NCBI RefSeq assembly: GCF_001548235.1 | Contig: NZ_AP014938.1 | Span: 186,001-250,000 of the forward strand | DNA: 64,000 nt | Direction: 5' to 3' | Origin: Rothia mucilaginosa | GTDB taxonomy: Bacteria; Actinomycetota; Actinomycetes; Actinomycetales; Micrococcaceae | Program-made: the position numbers and the translations under genes | Shown here: positions 46,907 through 56,924 of the stretch, one piece after another | How the letters are laid out: every line of letters begins with the position of its first letter | Position numbering within the stretch: the stretch's first letter is position 1 | Notes under the pieces: model-generated | The model's database searches: none | The model's input: the letters and a program-made list of their open reading frames with translations, nothing else | What the model was told of the DNA's origin: nothing

Positions 46907-46967
46907 TCTGTGTCTCAAACTTTTTGTGGTGTTGGTAGCCTCAAACAACGCCGGGAGCGTTGAATCT

Positions 46968-47225
46968 TTAGCTCCAGTCGCTGTCCTTATCCCAAGCTTC
47001 GTTGCGTTCGCGGGCGCGGTCCATGGCGTGTGCCGCCTCCTCGTAGGTTTTGAAGGGGCCCCACAGGGAGGTGACGGCGCTCTGCTGGCCGTGCTCAACC
47101 TCGCCGGTTTTGAGGTTGTACCAGTACTCATCGGGATGCGGGCTGGTGGCTTCGGTCGCCGAGTTCAGGGTCTTTTCGACCGCCGATTCGATGGCTTCGC
47201 TCAGGCGGTTTTTCTTCTCACTCAT
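46968..47225 (-). CDS. Small SPOR-like protein
   Basis: An 85-residue soluble protein. After a charged N-terminus the sequence EYWYNLKTGEVEHGQQSAVTSLWGPFKTYEEAAHAMDRARER matches the small SPOR-domain-annotated proteins often found beside map or panB in Micrococcaceae. There is no signal or membrane segment, so binding denuded peptidoglycan as in secreted SPOR proteins is doubtful. The start at 47225 has GAAGGAGAACCC. Function unknown; it is convergent with panB. Confidence 0.7.
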   Translation of the reverse strand: MSEKKNRLSEAIESAVEKTLNSATEATSPHPDEYWYNLKTGEVEHGQQSAVTSLWGPFKTYEEAAHAMDRARERNEAWDKDSDWS

Positions 47226-47471
47226 GGGTTCTCCTTCGATGGTGAGGGGTTGGTGTTTCTAGCTTCTCACGCGCAGGGGTTCGTGGCAATGTGGCAGGCG
47301 GGGCTTCTCACGGTCCTCCTCCCCTCCCGGTCTTCTGTCCCTGCCTTCCACCCCGCACACTTTTACCGCTCGCGTGCATGAAATTTTATTCACAATCTGG
47401 GAAAAAGGTACGGCTTATGTATCCGCCGCTTTTTAGCGCTCCCGCAAGGGACACAACCCGCCCGCGCCCGG

Positions 47472-47477
47472 TAAGAT
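47472..47477 (+). promoter_or_regulatory. Candidate -10 element of map
   Basis: TAAGAT ends 6 nt before the map ATG at 47484, suggesting a leaderless mRNA. Confidence 0.5.
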
Positions 47478-47483
47478 GAAACT

Positions 47484-48395
47484 ATGTCTTCAACCAAAAC
47501 GAATACTTCGCATAATCTTCCCGCAGAGCCCGGTCGCGCACCCGTCGGTTGTCTGACCCCCGGACGCGTCACTCCCATGCGCCCGGTCCCCTCGCACATT
47601 GTTCGCCCCGAGTACGTGGGTAAGCCCACCGCCAACGAGGGTAACGACTCGAACATGTACACCCCCGAGGAAGTTGAGCGGGTTCGCGCAGCCGGCAAGG
47701 TCGCGGCAGGCGCCATCGTTGAAGCATCCAAGATTTGCGTGCCCGGCACCACCACCGACGAGATTGACGTGCTGGTCCACGAGTACATTTGCGACCACGG
47801 CGCGTACCCCTCCACCGTGGATTACCGCGGCTACCCCAAGTCCGTGTGCACCTCCCTGAACGAGGTCATCTGCCACGGCATCCCGGACTCCACCGTGCTG
47901 GAGGACGGCGACATCCTCAACCTGGACGTCACCGCATACCTGGACGGCATGCACGGCGACACCAACAAGACCCTGCTCATCGGTAACGTGGATGAAGAGT
48001 CCCGCCTGCTGGTTGAGCGCACCGAGGAGTCCCTGAACCGCGCGATTAAGGCTGTGAAGCCGGGCCGCCAGATCAACGTGATCGGTCGCGTCATTGAGAA
48101 GTATGCGGCACGTTTCGGTTACGGCGTGGTTCGCGACTACACCGGTCACGGTGTGGGTCGTGAGTTCCACTCTGGCCTCATAATCCCCCACTACGATGCG
48201 GCACCCGCCTACGACACCGAGATCCGTGAGGGCATGATTTTCACCATTGAGCCCATGCTGACCCTCGGCACCATCGAATGGGATCTGTGGGATGACGACT
48301 GGACCGTGGTCACCCGCGATTGCAAGCGCACCGCACAATTCGAGCACACCCTCGTGGTGACCGCTGACGGCGCGGACATCCTCACCCTGCCCTAA
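47484..48395 (+). CDS. map: Methionine aminopeptidase type I
   Basis: It removes the initiator Met from nascent proteins with a dinuclear metal centre. It has 303 residues. Metal ligands are visible in [20 protein letters not shown] (two Asp), GHGVGREFH (His), [10 protein letters not shown] (Glu) and AQFEHTL (Glu). An N-terminal extension of about 45 residues, rich in Pro ([21 protein letters not shown]), resembles the actinobacterial type Ic enzymes such as mycobacterial MapB. Start at 47484, probably leaderless. Confidence 0.95.
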   Translation: MSSTKTNTSHNLPAEPGRAPVGCLTPGRVTPMRPVPSHIVRPEYVGKPTANEGNDSNMYTPEEVERVRAAGKVAAGAIVEASKICVPGTTTDEIDVLVHEYICDHGAYPSTVDYRGYPKSVCTSLNEVICHGIPDSTVLEDGDILNLDVTAYLDGMHGDTNKTLLIGNVDEESRLLVERTEESLNRAIKAVKPGRQINVIGRVIEKYAARFGYGVVRDYTGHGVGREFHSGLIIPHYDAAPAYDTEIREGMIFTIEPMLTLGTIEWDLWDDDWTVVTRDCKRTAQFEHTLVVTADGADILTLP

Positions 48396-48541
48396 AGCGC
48401 AGACCTCTGGGTTTCCTACCCCGCAGGTACGACTTGTGCAGGTACGAGCCCAGCACCTCACTTTTATATCAGTTCACCCACTAACAAACCCGCCCGCTCC
48501 CCCAGTTACACGGCAGTAGGCGGAACGAAAGAGAGAAAACC

Positions 48542-49393
48542 ATGAGCGATTACGCAGAACCCGGCGTCATCACCGAACTGCCCGCACCCACCCCCAAGGA
48601 CCTGCAGATTGGTGTGGACATTGGAGGCACCGGCATTAAGGGCGGCATCGTCGACCTGCGCACCGGCAACCTCGTGTCCGACCGCTTCCGCATCGACACC
48701 CCCAAGCCCGCAACCCCCGCCGCTGTGGCTGAGGTTGTACGCCGCGTAGTTGATGAGCTGCAGGGCCGCGACCTGGCGCCGGACCCCGAGTCCGCTGTCG
48801 GCATTGACTTCCCCGCAGTGGTGAAGAACGGTATGGTCTTCTCCGCAGCGAACGTGGACGACTCCTGGATTAACACCGACCTGGAGCAGGTCATGAGCGA
48901 GGCGCTGGACGGCCGCACCGTCTACGGCCTCAACGACGCTGACGCAGCAGGCCTGGCTGAGGCAACCTACGGTCAGGGCCGTAACCGTGACGGCCTGATC
49001 GCTGTCATCACCCTGGGCACCGGCATCGGCTCCGCCCTCATCAACGACGGTAAGCTGATCCCGAACACCGAGCTGGGTCACCTGGAGCTGGACGGCCACA
49101 ACGCCGAGTCTCAGGCTTCCGCTCGCGCCCGCGAGGTGCACGAGCTGTCCTGGAAGAAGTACGGCAAGCGCCTGTACCGCTACTTCGAGCACGTTCAGAT
49201 GCTCTTCTCCCCCGACCTGTTCATCATCGGCGGCGGCATCTCCAAGAACCCGGAGAAGTTCATGCCCTACTTTGAGGATCAGATTCGTACCCCCATGGTC
49301 ATGGCTGCCCTGCGCAATAACGCCGGTATTGTGGGTGCGGCACTGTGGGCTGGCGGTATGCTGCCCGAGCGTCAGCGCCGCGGCGAAGCGTAA
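48542..49393 (+). CDS. ppgK: Polyphosphate glucokinase
   Basis: It phosphorylates glucose using polyphosphate (and often ATP), a hallmark of actinobacteria. It is a 283-residue ROK-family protein: IGVDIGGTGIKGGIVD is the phosphate-binding loop (about 23-38), GIDFPAVVKNG and YGLNDADAAGLAEA include the catalytic Asp, and TLGTGIGSALINDGKLIPNTELGHLEL follows. The start at 48542 follows GAAAGAGAG. The last 25 nt of the gene, including its stop, are repeated exactly 52 nt downstream. Confidence 0.95.
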   Translation: MSDYAEPGVITELPAPTPKDLQIGVDIGGTGIKGGIVDLRTGNLVSDRFRIDTPKPATPAAVAEVVRRVVDELQGRDLAPDPESAVGIDFPAVVKNGMVFSAANVDDSWINTDLEQVMSEALDGRTVYGLNDADAAGLAEATYGQGRNRDGLIAVITLGTGIGSALINDGKLIPNTELGHLELDGHNAESQASARAREVHELSWKKYGKRLYRYFEHVQMLFSPDLFIIGGGISKNPEKFMPYFEDQIRTPMVMAALRNNAGIVGAALWAGGMLPERQRRGEA

Positions 49394-49445
49394 GAGCTAC
49401 TTCCCGCTGTACCCGCGGCCGCGTCAGCGCCGCGGCGAAGCGTAA
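49369..49445 (+). repeat. Duplicated 3' end of ppgK
   Basis: A 25-nt sequence beginning GCGTCAGCGCCGCGG and ending in TAA is present exactly at 49369-49393 (the gene end) and 49421-49445. Confidence 0.92.
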
Positions 49446-49462
49446 AGCCTAAAAGCAACTGA

Positions 49463-49503
49463 AAGGGACCGCCTTTCCGAATGATTCGGAAAGGCGGTCC
49501 CTT
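49463..49503. terminator. Terminator between ppgK and nrdR
   Basis: A perfect stem of about 18 bp (AAGGGACCGCCTTTCCGA and its complement) with a 5-nt loop lies between the convergent genes and serves both. Confidence 0.85.
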
Positions 49504-49546
49504 CTGCATGCCGCCGCTCGTCTATAGCGGCTACCGGTTTAGTTAG

Positions 49547-50002
49547 CTACTGGGCGATGCGGTCCTCACGCAGACGCGCAATCGCCTCCTCAAAGTCTTC
49601 AAGGTTCTCAAAGGCCTGGTACACGCTCGCAAAACGCAGGTAGGCGACCGCGTCCAGCTTCGACAGCGGCTCCAGGATGGTCAGACCCACCTCGTGCGCG
49701 TTAATCTCCGCCAGACCGCGAGCACGAATCAGCTCCTCAACTTCCTGGGCGAGCTTCGCCAAATCGTCCTCCCCCACGGGGCGGCCCTGGCATGCCTTAC
49801 GCACGCCGGCGGCAATCTTCGAACGGTCAAAAGGCTCGGTCACGCCGGAACGCTTAATCACCGAAATGGTGGTGGTTTCAACGGTCGTGAAGCGGCGAGC
49901 GCAGGAGGTGCACTGGCGGCGGCGGCGAATTGCGGCGCCGTCATCGGTGGTGCGGGAATCCACCACGCGCGAGTCGGTGTGCTTGCAATAGGGGCAGTAC
50001 AT
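49547..50002 (-). CDS. nrdR: Transcriptional repressor NrdR
   Basis: It represses ribonucleotide reductase genes in response to (d)ATP. It has 151 residues: the zinc ribbon [17 protein letters not shown] ... [12 protein letters not shown] (four Cys) and an ATP-cone ([24 protein letters not shown], about 50-140). The ATG at 50002 has AAGGAGAAACG upstream. No nrd genes are in this window. Confidence 0.96.
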   Translation of the reverse strand: MYCPYCKHTDSRVVDSRTTDDGAAIRRRRQCTSCARRFTTVETTTISVIKRSGVTEPFDRSKIAAGVRKACQGRPVGEDDLAKLAQEVEELIRARGLAEINAHEVGLTILEPLSKLDAVAYLRFASVYQAFENLEDFEEAIARLREDRIAQ

Positions 50003-50117
50003 TCGTTTCTCCTTGGCTGGGCGCTAGCGCCCGCGTATACAGCGCTCAAGAATATTTATACCTATTCTACCGTGATATACAGCGCAGACACCGTATGTTG
50101 TGAGTGAATATACGCTC

Positions 50118-50148
50118 AGGGTGGACTCTGCTATGCAGAATCCACCCT
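50118..50148. terminator. Hairpin downstream of dnaE
   Basis: AGGGTGGA-c-TCTGC pairs with GCAGA-a-TCCACCCT around a 3-nt loop. It lies between the dnaE end and the nrdR promoter region and lacks a T-tract. A 13-nt tandem duplication, GTTATGAGCGCGC, follows at 50169-50194. Confidence 0.55.
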
Positions 50149-50198
50149 GTCATTCCCCTCACGGGGGCGTTATGAGCGCGCGTTATGAGCGCGCGTTG

Positions 50199-53100
50199 TT
50201 AGCGTCGAATGCAGCTCGGACCGAAAATCGTCTTGATTTCACCGAAGAGGCTCGGGTTCGGTTCCACGCGCACACTCGGGTCCAGCAGCACCAGTTGCTC
50301 CTTATCGCGGGTACGCACGAGCATGCGCACATCCGCGGTGCCCTTGTGGTCGCGCAGGGTCTCCTTCAGCTCCTTCAGGTTCGCCTCGGTCACCAGGTAC
50401 TCGGGTACCACGATGGTGATGGGTGCGGCGCGGCCGTCATCGCTGATTTCCAGGATCTGCAGTTCCTGCGCGCTCATGTTCACGCTGCCGTCGTCGCGGC
50501 GTTGCACGCGGCCACGAATCGAGCAGATGAGGTCATCCGCCAGGGCGGCGCCCATCGTCTCGTAGGCGCGGGAGAAGAACATGACCGTAATGGTGGCGCC
50601 CGAGGGGTCTTCCAGCTCCACGGAGGCGTACTGGTTACCGCTGGACTTGGCGATACGGCGCGAAACGCCAGTGAGCATACCCGCAATGGTGACGGTTTCG
50701 CCGTCGCGCACGTGCGAGTCTTCACCGATGATGTCGTGCACCGAATGGCTTGCCGCATCCGAGAGGGCACGCTCCAGGCCGCGCAGCGGGTGGTCCGAAA
50801 CGTACAGGCCCAGCATGTCACGTTCAAAGTTCAGCTTCTCGCGGCGGTCCCATTCAGGAACATCAGGAATGGTCACGGTCAGCTCATCGCCCAGGGCGTC
50901 ATCCATGCCGAGGGAGCCGAAGAGGTCGAACTGACCCGCTGCCTCCTTACGCTTGACCGCCACGGCGGCGTCCACTGCCGCCTCGTGAATGAGAGACAGC
51001 GAACGGCGCGTGTGGCCCAGGTCGTCGAAAGCGCCCGCCTTAATGAGCGATTCGATGGTGCGCTTATTGCACACCTGCAGCGGCACCTTCTTCAGGAAGT
51101 CGTTGAAGGACTCGTAGCGGCCCTTCTCCTCGCGGGCGGCAATCATGCCTTCGACCACGTTCGCGCCCACGTTACGGATCGCGCCCATACCGAAGCGGAT
51201 ATCGTCACCAACAGGGGCGAAGGTCAGGGTGGACTCGTTCACATCCGGTGCGAGCACGGTAATGCCCATGGCGCGGCACTCATTCAGGTACAGCGCGAGC
51301 TTGTCCTTGTTATCGCCCACGCTGGTCAGCAGCGCGGCCATGTACTCCTGCGGGTAATGCGCCTTCAGGTACGCAGTCCAGTAGGACACCAGACCGTACG
51401 CGGCCGTGTGCGCCTTGTTGAACGCGTAGTCAGAGAACGGCAGCAGAATATCCCAGAGCGCCTTAATAGCGCCCTCAGAGTAGCCGTTAGAAATCATGCC
51501 GTCGTGGAAGGTAGCGTACTGCTTATCCAGCTCCGCCTTCTTCTTCTTACCCATCGCACGGCGCAGAAGGTCTGCCTCACCCAGAGTGTAGTTCGCGACC
51601 TTCTGAGCAATCGCCATCACCTGCTCCTGATACACAATCAGGCCGTAGGTGGTGTCCAGAATGTCCTTCAGCGGCTCTTCCAGCTCGGGGTGAATCGGCT
51701 CAATCTCCTGCTTACCGTTCTTACGCAGAGCGTAGTTGGTATGCGAGTTCGCACCCATCGGGCCCGGACGGTACAGCGCCAGCACTGCCGAAATGTGCTC
51801 GAACTCCTCGGGCTCCATGAGCTTGAGCAGCGAGCGCATCGGGCCGCCATCGAGCTGGAACACGCCGAGGGTATCGCCGCGCGCCAGCAGACGGTACGAT
51901 TCCGGGTCGTCCAGCGAGAGAGATTCAAGGTCCAGGTCAATGCCTCGGTTAGCCTTAATGTTCTCCACCGCATCAGAGATGATGGTGAGGTTACGCAGAC
52001 CCAAGAAGTCCATCTTGATCAGGCCCAGGCCCTCACAGGTGGGGTAATCGAACTGGGTGATGACCTGGCCGTCAGCCTCGCGGCGCATCACGGGGATCAC
52101 GTCGATAAGGTCCTTGCTGGACATAATCACGCCCGCAGCGTGCACGCCCCACTGGCGCTTCAGACCTTCCAGGCCCTTCGCAGTTTCGAACACCTGGCCG
52201 TAAATCTTATCGACCGGGTCCTCAATGAGGGCGCGCAAATCTGCCGCCTCGGCGTAACGCTTATCCTCTTCGTTGTACACGTTCGCCAGGGCAATGTTCT
52301 TACCCATGACGTCCGGCGGCATCGCCTTGGTGAGGCGCTCGCCGACCGAGTACGGCTGATCCATCACGCGGGAGGCGTCCTTGAGCGCCTGCTTCGCCTT
52401 AATGGTGCCGAAGGTGACAATCTGTGCGACCTTCTCTTCACCGTACTTTTCGGTCACGTAGTCGATGACTTCGCCGCGGCGACGATCGTCAAAGTCCACA
52501 TCGAAGTCGGGCATGGAGACGCGGTCGGGGTTGAGAAATCGCTCGAAAATCAGGTCGTGGTCGAGCGGGTTCAGGTCGGTAATACGCATCGCGTATGCGA
52601 CCATGGAGCCTGCACCGGAGCCACGGCCGGGGCCCACGCGAATACCGTTGCGCTTCGCCCAGTTGATGAAGTCGGCGACCACGAGGAAGTAGCCGGGGAA
52701 GCCCATGGAGGTAATAACCCCCACCTCGTACTCTGCCTGCTTGCGCACAGCGTCGGGAACACCCTGCGGGAAGCGGTAGTGCAGGCCCTTCTCAACCTCC
52801 TTCACGAACCAGGATTCCTCGTTTTCGCCCTCGGGCACGGGGAAGTTCGGCATGTAGTTCGCCTTGGTGTTGAACTCCACGTTGCAGCGTTCAGCGATTT
52901 CGAGGGTGTTCTCACACGCGCCGGGAATGTCGCCGAACAGGGCGTACATTTCTTCTGCCGAGCGCAGGTAGAAGTTATCCGCGTCGAACTTGAAGCGCTT
53001 GGGGTCGGTGAGGGTCGATCCGGACTGCACGCACAGCAGCGCCGCGTGGGCGGTGTGGTCTTCCTGGCGGGTGTAGTGCAGGTCGTTGGTTGCGACGAAG

Positions 53101-53741
53101 GGCAGGTTCAGCTTCTTGGCGAGGCGGTGCAAATCCTCCTGGACGTTGCGTTCAATGTCCAGGCCGTGGTCCATGACCTCGCAGTAGAAGTTATCTTTGC
53201 CGAAAATATCGCGGAATTCGCTCGCTGCCTGGACTGCCTCGTCGAACTGGCCCAGGCGCAGGCGCGTCTGAACCTCACCGGAGGGGCAGCCGGTGGTCGC
53301 AATCAGACCCTTCGAGTAGGTCTGCAGCACCTCACGGTCCATACGCGGCTTGTACAGCTGACCTTCCAGCGACGCAATCGAGGAGGCACGGAACAGGTTG
53401 TGCATGCCCTCGGTGGTTTCAGCCCACATGGTCATGTGGGTGTACGCGCCACCACCGGAGACGTCGTCGCGGGAGCCGTCGCCCCAGCGCACACGCGAAC
53501 GGTCGGTGCGGTGCGTGCCGGGGGTCAGGTACGCCTCCACACCAATGATGGGCTTGATGTCGTGCGCTTTAGCCTGGCGCCAGAAGTCGAAGGCACCAAA
53601 GAGGAAGCCGTGGTCACTGGTCGCCATGGACTTCATGCCGAGTTCTTTAGCGTGGGTGAACAGGTCACCCAGGCGCGCGGCACCGTCGAGCATAGAGTAC
53701 TCGGTGTGCACATGCAGGTGCGTAAATTCTTTGGTTGCCAC
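50199..53741 (-). CDS. dnaE: DNA polymerase III alpha subunit
   Basis: The replicative polymerase, DnaE1 type, 1180 residues. The N-terminal PHP domain has HLHVHTEYSMLDG (about 8-20), which in actinobacteria can proofread. The polymerase domain has GRGSGAGSMVAY and the catalytic pair in MPDFDVDFDDRRR (about 410), then fingers, a helix-hairpin-helix region and an OB fold (VTIAGMLTGVSRRIAKSSG). The start is GTG at 53741 with CAGGAGATATCC. It follows the rluD-type gene on the same strand. Confidence 0.96.
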   Translation of the reverse strand: MATKEFTHLHVHTEYSMLDGAARLGDLFTHAKELGMKSMATSDHGFLFGAFDFWRQAKAHDIKPIIGVEAYLTPGTHRTDRSRVRWGDGSRDDVSGGGAYTHMTMWAETTEGMHNLFRASSIASLEGQLYKPRMDREVLQTYSKGLIATTGCPSGEVQTRLRLGQFDEAVQAASEFRDIFGKDNFYCEVMDHGLDIERNVQEDLHRLAKKLNLPFVATNDLHYTRQEDHTAHAALLCVQSGSTLTDPKRFKFDADNFYLRSAEEMYALFGDIPGACENTLEIAERCNVEFNTKANYMPNFPVPEGENEESWFVKEVEKGLHYRFPQGVPDAVRKQAEYEVGVITSMGFPGYFLVVADFINWAKRNGIRVGPGRGSGAGSMVAYAMRITDLNPLDHDLIFERFLNPDRVSMPDFDVDFDDRRRGEVIDYVTEKYGEEKVAQIVTFGTIKAKQALKDASRVMDQPYSVGERLTKAMPPDVMGKNIALANVYNEEDKRYAEAADLRALIEDPVDKIYGQVFETAKGLEGLKRQWGVHAAGVIMSSKDLIDVIPVMRREADGQVITQFDYPTCEGLGLIKMDFLGLRNLTIISDAVENIKANRGIDLDLESLSLDDPESYRLLARGDTLGVFQLDGGPMRSLLKLMEPEEFEHISAVLALYRPGPMGANSHTNYALRKNGKQEIEPIHPELEEPLKDILDTTYGLIVYQEQVMAIAQKVANYTLGEADLLRRAMGKKKKAELDKQYATFHDGMISNGYSEGAIKALWDILLPFSDYAFNKAHTAAYGLVSYWTAYLKAHYPQEYMAALLTSVGDNKDKLALYLNECRAMGITVLAPDVNESTLTFAPVGDDIRFGMGAIRNVGANVVEGMIAAREEKGRYESFNDFLKKVPLQVCNKRTIESLIKAGAFDDLGHTRRSLSLIHEAAVDAAVAVKRKEAAGQFDLFGSLGMDDALGDELTVTIPDVPEWDRREKLNFERDMLGLYVSDHPLRGLERALSDAASHSVHDIIGEDSHVRDGETVTIAGMLTGVSRRIAKSSGNQYASVELEDPSGATITVMFFSRAYETMGAALADDLICSIRGRVQRRDDGSVNMSAQELQILEISDDGRAAPITIVVPEYLVTEANLKELKETLRDHKGTADVRMLVRTRDKEQLVLLDPSVRVEPNPSLFGEIKTIFGPSCIRR

Positions 53742-53819
53742 GGATATCTCCTGGAGGTGTGGGTTGGAGGATGGGCGGTGAATGTGAAGCTGTGTGCGGC
53801 GGCCCGCGGGCGGCTCTAC

Positions 53820-53862
53820 CTAGCTGGGCTGTCTAGCAGAGCCGAGCTGTCTAGCCGAGCTG
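53820..53862 (-). repeat. Repeated stop-codon segment after the rluD-type gene
   Basis: The gene's end, CAGCTCGGCTAGA on the minus strand (53850-53862), is repeated in variant form at 53832-53849 and 53820-53831, adding a second in-frame TAG after 18 nt. Confidence 0.7.
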
Positions 53863-54837
53863 AACCTTACCCTCACGCAGAGCGGTCAGCGCGTAGGACA
53901 GGTCGAGCGGGTACTCGCTGGTGAAGGTCACGCGCTCACCGGTGCCGGGGTGGTCGAAGCCCAGGCGGTGCGCGTGCAGCCACTGGCGAGTCAGACCCAG
54001 TTCGGCGCTAAAGCGCGGGTCAGCGCCGTAGGTCAGGTCACCGCAGCAGGGGTGGCGCAGCGCGGAGAAGTGCACACGAATCTGGTGAGTACGTCCGGTT
54101 TCCAGGTGCACCTCTACCAGGGATGCGGGGCCGAAGGCTTCGAGCACATCGTAGTGGGTGATGGAGTTGCGTCCGTCTTCAACCACGGCGAACTTCCATT
54201 CGTTGCCGGGGTGGCGGCCGATGGGTGCGTCGATGGTGCCGCGCAGAGGGTCGGGCAGGCCCTGCACGAGGGTGTGGTAGACCTTGTCCACGGTGCGTTC
54301 CTTGAAGGCTCGCTTGAGTTCGGTGTAGGCGCGTTCGCTGCGGGCTACGACCATCAGGCCGCTGGTGCCCACGTCCAGGCGGTGCACAATGCCCTGGCGT
54401 TCTGCCGCGCCGGAGGTAGCAACCGAAATGCCCTCGCCCATGAGCGCGGAGATGACGGTGGGGCCGTGCCAGCCGGGTGAGGGGTGTGCCGCCACGCCTG
54501 CGGGCTTGTCCACCACAACGATGTCCTCGTCCAGGTGCACGATGCGGAAGCCGTCCACCTTCTCGGGGCGGATGTCCGCCAGATCGCGCGGTGCGGGGGC
54601 ATCCACGACGACCTCGTCCCCTGCGGACAGTTTGTAGGACTTGCCGATTTTCACGGCCTTGCCGTTGTTGGTCACGCTCACGTGGCCGTCACGAATCCAC
54701 CCGGAGGTGCGGGTGCGCGGTGCGTCGAGGGCACCGGCGAGCGCGGCGTCCAGGCGCATACCGGCAAGCGCGCCTTCAACGGTGAATTCGGCGCGGATGC
54801 GTGCCGAATCTTCGGCGGCGTTGGTGGTTTCGCTCAT
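53851..54837 (-). CDS. rluD: RluA/RluD-family 23S rRNA pseudouridine synthase
   Basis: It isomerises uridine to pseudouridine in large-subunit rRNA. It has 328 residues: an N-terminal S4 RNA-binding domain ([29 protein letters not shown]) and a catalytic domain with [20 protein letters not shown], where the Asp is the nucleophile (about residue 155), then [18 protein letters not shown]. It is probably the RluD type, given lspA immediately upstream. The ATG at 54837 follows GAAGGAGAG. Confidence 0.9.
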   Translation of the reverse strand: MSETTNAAEDSARIRAEFTVEGALAGMRLDAALAGALDAPRTRTSGWIRDGHVSVTNNGKAVKIGKSYKLSAGDEVVVDAPAPRDLADIRPEKVDGFRIVHLDEDIVVVDKPAGVAAHPSPGWHGPTVISALMGEGISVATSGAAERQGIVHRLDVGTSGLMVVARSERAYTELKRAFKERTVDKVYHTLVQGLPDPLRGTIDAPIGRHPGNEWKFAVVEDGRNSITHYDVLEAFGPASLVEVHLETGRTHQIRVHFSALRHPCCGDLTYGADPRFSAELGLTRQWLHAHRLGFDHPGTGERVTFTSEYPLDLSYALTALREGKVQLG

Positions 54838-54942
54838 GCGGCTCTCCTTCGGGTGGTGTTTGCTTTGGTTGTCTGTGTGGGAGGGTTGTCTGTGTGAGAA
54901 CGTCTGTAGGCACGTGTAACGGCGATGTAGCCGGACAAGAAG

Positions 54943-55545
54943 CTACTTGGCGCTCTTCCCTGCCGCATTCTTGTCGTCAGCCTGCACACGGGTGCCGTTG
55001 AGGTTCAGACCCTTGAAGTTCAGTAGCACAATGAACGCCATGCACACGCAGATTGCGGAGTCTGCAATATTGAAAATCGCGAAGTTCGGCACGGAAATAA
55101 AATCGACCACGTGGCCGGAACCGAAGCCGGGCTCACGGAAGAGACGGTCGAAAAGGTTGCCGCAGATACCGCCGAGCAGACCACCCAGCGCGAGGGTCCA
55201 AGACAGGGCACGGGTGCGGCGCAGCAGGTAGAGCACCACGGATGCGGCAACGATCATGACGAGGGTAAAGACCCAGGTGACGTTCTCACCCATGCTGAAT
55301 GCGGCACCGGAGTTACGGATCGAGTACCACCACAGAAGCCCGTCAATGACGGTGATGCGCTCCCCCAGCTGCATCTGAGTAACGACCAGGTATTTGGTGC
55401 CCTGGTCGATTGCGAATACGACGGCGGCGAGCACGAGCGCGAGGATGCCCGCGGAGCGAGCCGAAAGGATGCGCACGCGGCGTCCGTCAGCCTTTGTAGC
55501 GGTGTGTGAGACTGAGGATTCAGCAGTCTTGGGGGTGTTGGTCAT
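54943..55545 (-). CDS. lspA: Lipoprotein signal peptidase
   Basis: An aspartic protease in the membrane that cleaves prolipoproteins after lipidation. It has 200 residues and four transmembrane helices. Conserved boxes are FAIDQGTKYLV, IRNSGAAFSMG, GGICGNLFDRLFR and VVDFISVPNFAIFNIADSAI, the last two carrying the catalytic Asp pair. The N-terminal ~30 residues are a polar cytoplasmic extension. The ATG at 55545 has AGAGGAGAGCT. It precedes the rluD-type gene, as in many bacteria. Confidence 0.95.
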   Translation of the reverse strand: MTNTPKTAESSVSHTATKADGRRVRILSARSAGILALVLAAVVFAIDQGTKYLVVTQMQLGERITVIDGLLWWYSIRNSGAAFSMGENVTWVFTLVMIVAASVVLYLLRRTRALSWTLALGGLLGGICGNLFDRLFREPGFGSGHVVDFISVPNFAIFNIADSAICVCMAFIVLLNFKGLNLNGTRVQADDKNAAGKSAK

Positions 55546-55890
55546 AGCTCTCCTCTAGTCTGTGCCGGTTGCTACGCGCCCGAACGCAAACCTGGTGCGG
55601 TACCGTTCGATAGTGCCCCTCTAGCTTAGCAAATCGGGGTAGTGCATCGAGTATTCGGCGGTGATTTGGCGGATGCTCTCCCCCGCTTCGCGTGCTGGGT
55701 TCTGCGTGCTGGGTTCTTGGGGGTTCTTGGCTCGTGCCGGGCGGACATGAGAATACCGCCCGGTTCTCTCGATCTTCCCCGGTGAATAGCGGTGGAAGAG
55801 AAAGAAGCCGGGCGGCATACGCCTCAAAGCGTCGTTAGCTTAGCGTCGTTAGATTATTCTGGCACGCTGATTTATGCGGAAGCCTCGATT
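55546..55890. other. Intergenic region between divIVA and lspA, 345 nt
   Basis: It contains an 8-bp hairpin (CCGGGCGG at 55737, CCGCCCGG at 55756), a tandem repeat of CGTGCTGGGTTCT (55691-55718) and the first part of the divIVA stop duplication. No gene is seen. Confidence 0.55.
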
Positions 55891-55908
55891 TTATGCGGAA
55901 GCTTCGAT
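55871..55908 (-). repeat. Duplicated 3' end of divIVA
   Basis: A 19-nt unit, TTTATGCGGAAGCTTCGAT, covering the stop codon and last codons (55890-55908), is repeated directly at 55871-55889 with one mismatch. Confidence 0.88.
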
Positions 55909-56430
55909 GGACTTGAGGTTCTTCAGCTCCTGAACCTGTGCATCCAGGTGCTGCAGCAGCTTGGAGCGGTAGCGGCTCTCGAAGCCGCGCAGAGCCTCAA
56001 CAGCAATCTCCAGTTCTTCCTTCTCGTCGGTGAGGCGAGAGAGAACCTCTTCGCGCTGCTGCTGAGCTTCGCTCACCATAGCGTCTGCCTTCCTCTCTGC
56101 CTCTTCGAGCAGTTCAGCCTTAGCCTTCTCGCCCTGTGCCACGTAGTCGTCGTGAACCTTCTGCGCCATGGCGAGCAGCGCCGCCGCATCCTGAGGTGCA
56201 GCCGATGCCGCCGAGGACTGTGCGGGTGCTACAGCCGCTGCGGGGGAATCGGGTGCGTTTGCAGAGAGCTGCTCAACCTGACGCTCCAGGGCGTCACGCT
56301 CGGAGTAGAGTGCGCGCAGTTCGACGACGAGCTCGTCCAGGAAGTCATCGACCTCGTTGCGGTCGTAACCGGACTCTTCGGTTACGATCTTGAAGCTCTT
56401 AGTGATCAGGTCTTCGGGGGTGATTGCCAT
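55891..56430 (-). CDS. wag31: DivIVA/Wag31 polar growth protein
   Basis: It organises polar cell-wall growth and division in actinobacteria. It has 179 residues, a short member. The N-terminal DivIVA membrane-binding domain is MAITPEDLITKSFKIVTEESGYDRNEVDDFLDELVVEL. An Ala/Pro/Ser linker (about 58-85) is followed by a coiled coil (about 85-178). The ATG at 56430 has AGAGGAGAAGCCC. It is next to yggT and sepF, the conserved tail of the division cluster. Confidence 0.94.
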   Translation of the reverse strand: MAITPEDLITKSFKIVTEESGYDRNEVDDFLDELVVELRALYSERDALERQVEQLSANAPDSPAAAVAPAQSSAASAAPQDAAALLAMAQKVHDDYVAQGEKAKAELLEEAERKADAMVSEAQQQREEVLSRLTDEKEELEIAVEALRGFESRYRSKLLQHLDAQVQELKNLKSIEASA

Positions 56431-56768
56431 GGGCTTCTCCTCTGGGTATCCCTACGGTGTTTGGTGGTGAAGATGAGTGCCGCGGATTCACCAGCCAGAT
56501 AGGTCGTGGCCCCAATATTTCAGGGTCCCGATGGTTCAGGGCATGGTCATGCCGCGATGCAGTCGTTGGCACCAATTCTACTATTCTTTGGTTTCTGTGC
56601 CCGGTTATACGTCGGTTGAACCGTAAAATATTGCTCTGCGCAAGGGTGGGATTCACCACGTCTAATATCCTCCCTAGTCCCCGCTATCACCCGTGTATTT
56701 TCTGCCCTGCGGTGCATTTCGAGGTGGTTTTCGAGAAGGCATTTTGACGCTACCCCCGGCACTATACA

Positions 56769-56819
56769 CAGGCAGAACGCAGGCACAGAACCCAGGCACA
56801 AAACGCAGGCGCAGAAAAC
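56769..56819. repeat. CAGGCACAGAAC-type tandem repeats
   Basis: Four units of 11-14 nt (CAGGCAGAACG, CAGGCACAGAACC, CAGGCACAAAACG, CAGGCGCAGAAAAC) lie in direct succession. Confidence 0.8.
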
Positions 56820-56863
56820 CCCCGCTCTGCATCAACCCGTGAACGGGTCAGGCAGGCGGGGGT
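56818..56863 (-). terminator. Terminator of the sepF-yggT operon
   Basis: ACCCCCGC pairs with GCGGGGGT, with an inner ACCCGT/ACGGGT hairpin. On the minus strand a TTTT tract follows. Confidence 0.75.
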
Positions 56864-56924
56864 CCATCGTTTCTTAGCTATCGTCTCTTATTCCCAAGCT
56901 GTCGCCTCTGAGCGAGGCAGTCGC

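Larger units (their letters stand above)
56431..56924. other. divIVA upstream region, 494 nt
   Basis: It holds the divIVA promoter region, a 13-14 nt tandem array (56769-56819) and the yggT terminator. I see no coding frame. Confidence 0.6.

Noticed and set aside
50100..53924. 1274-codon open frame antisense to dnaE
   Set aside because: Shadow of dnaE; it has no domain signature.
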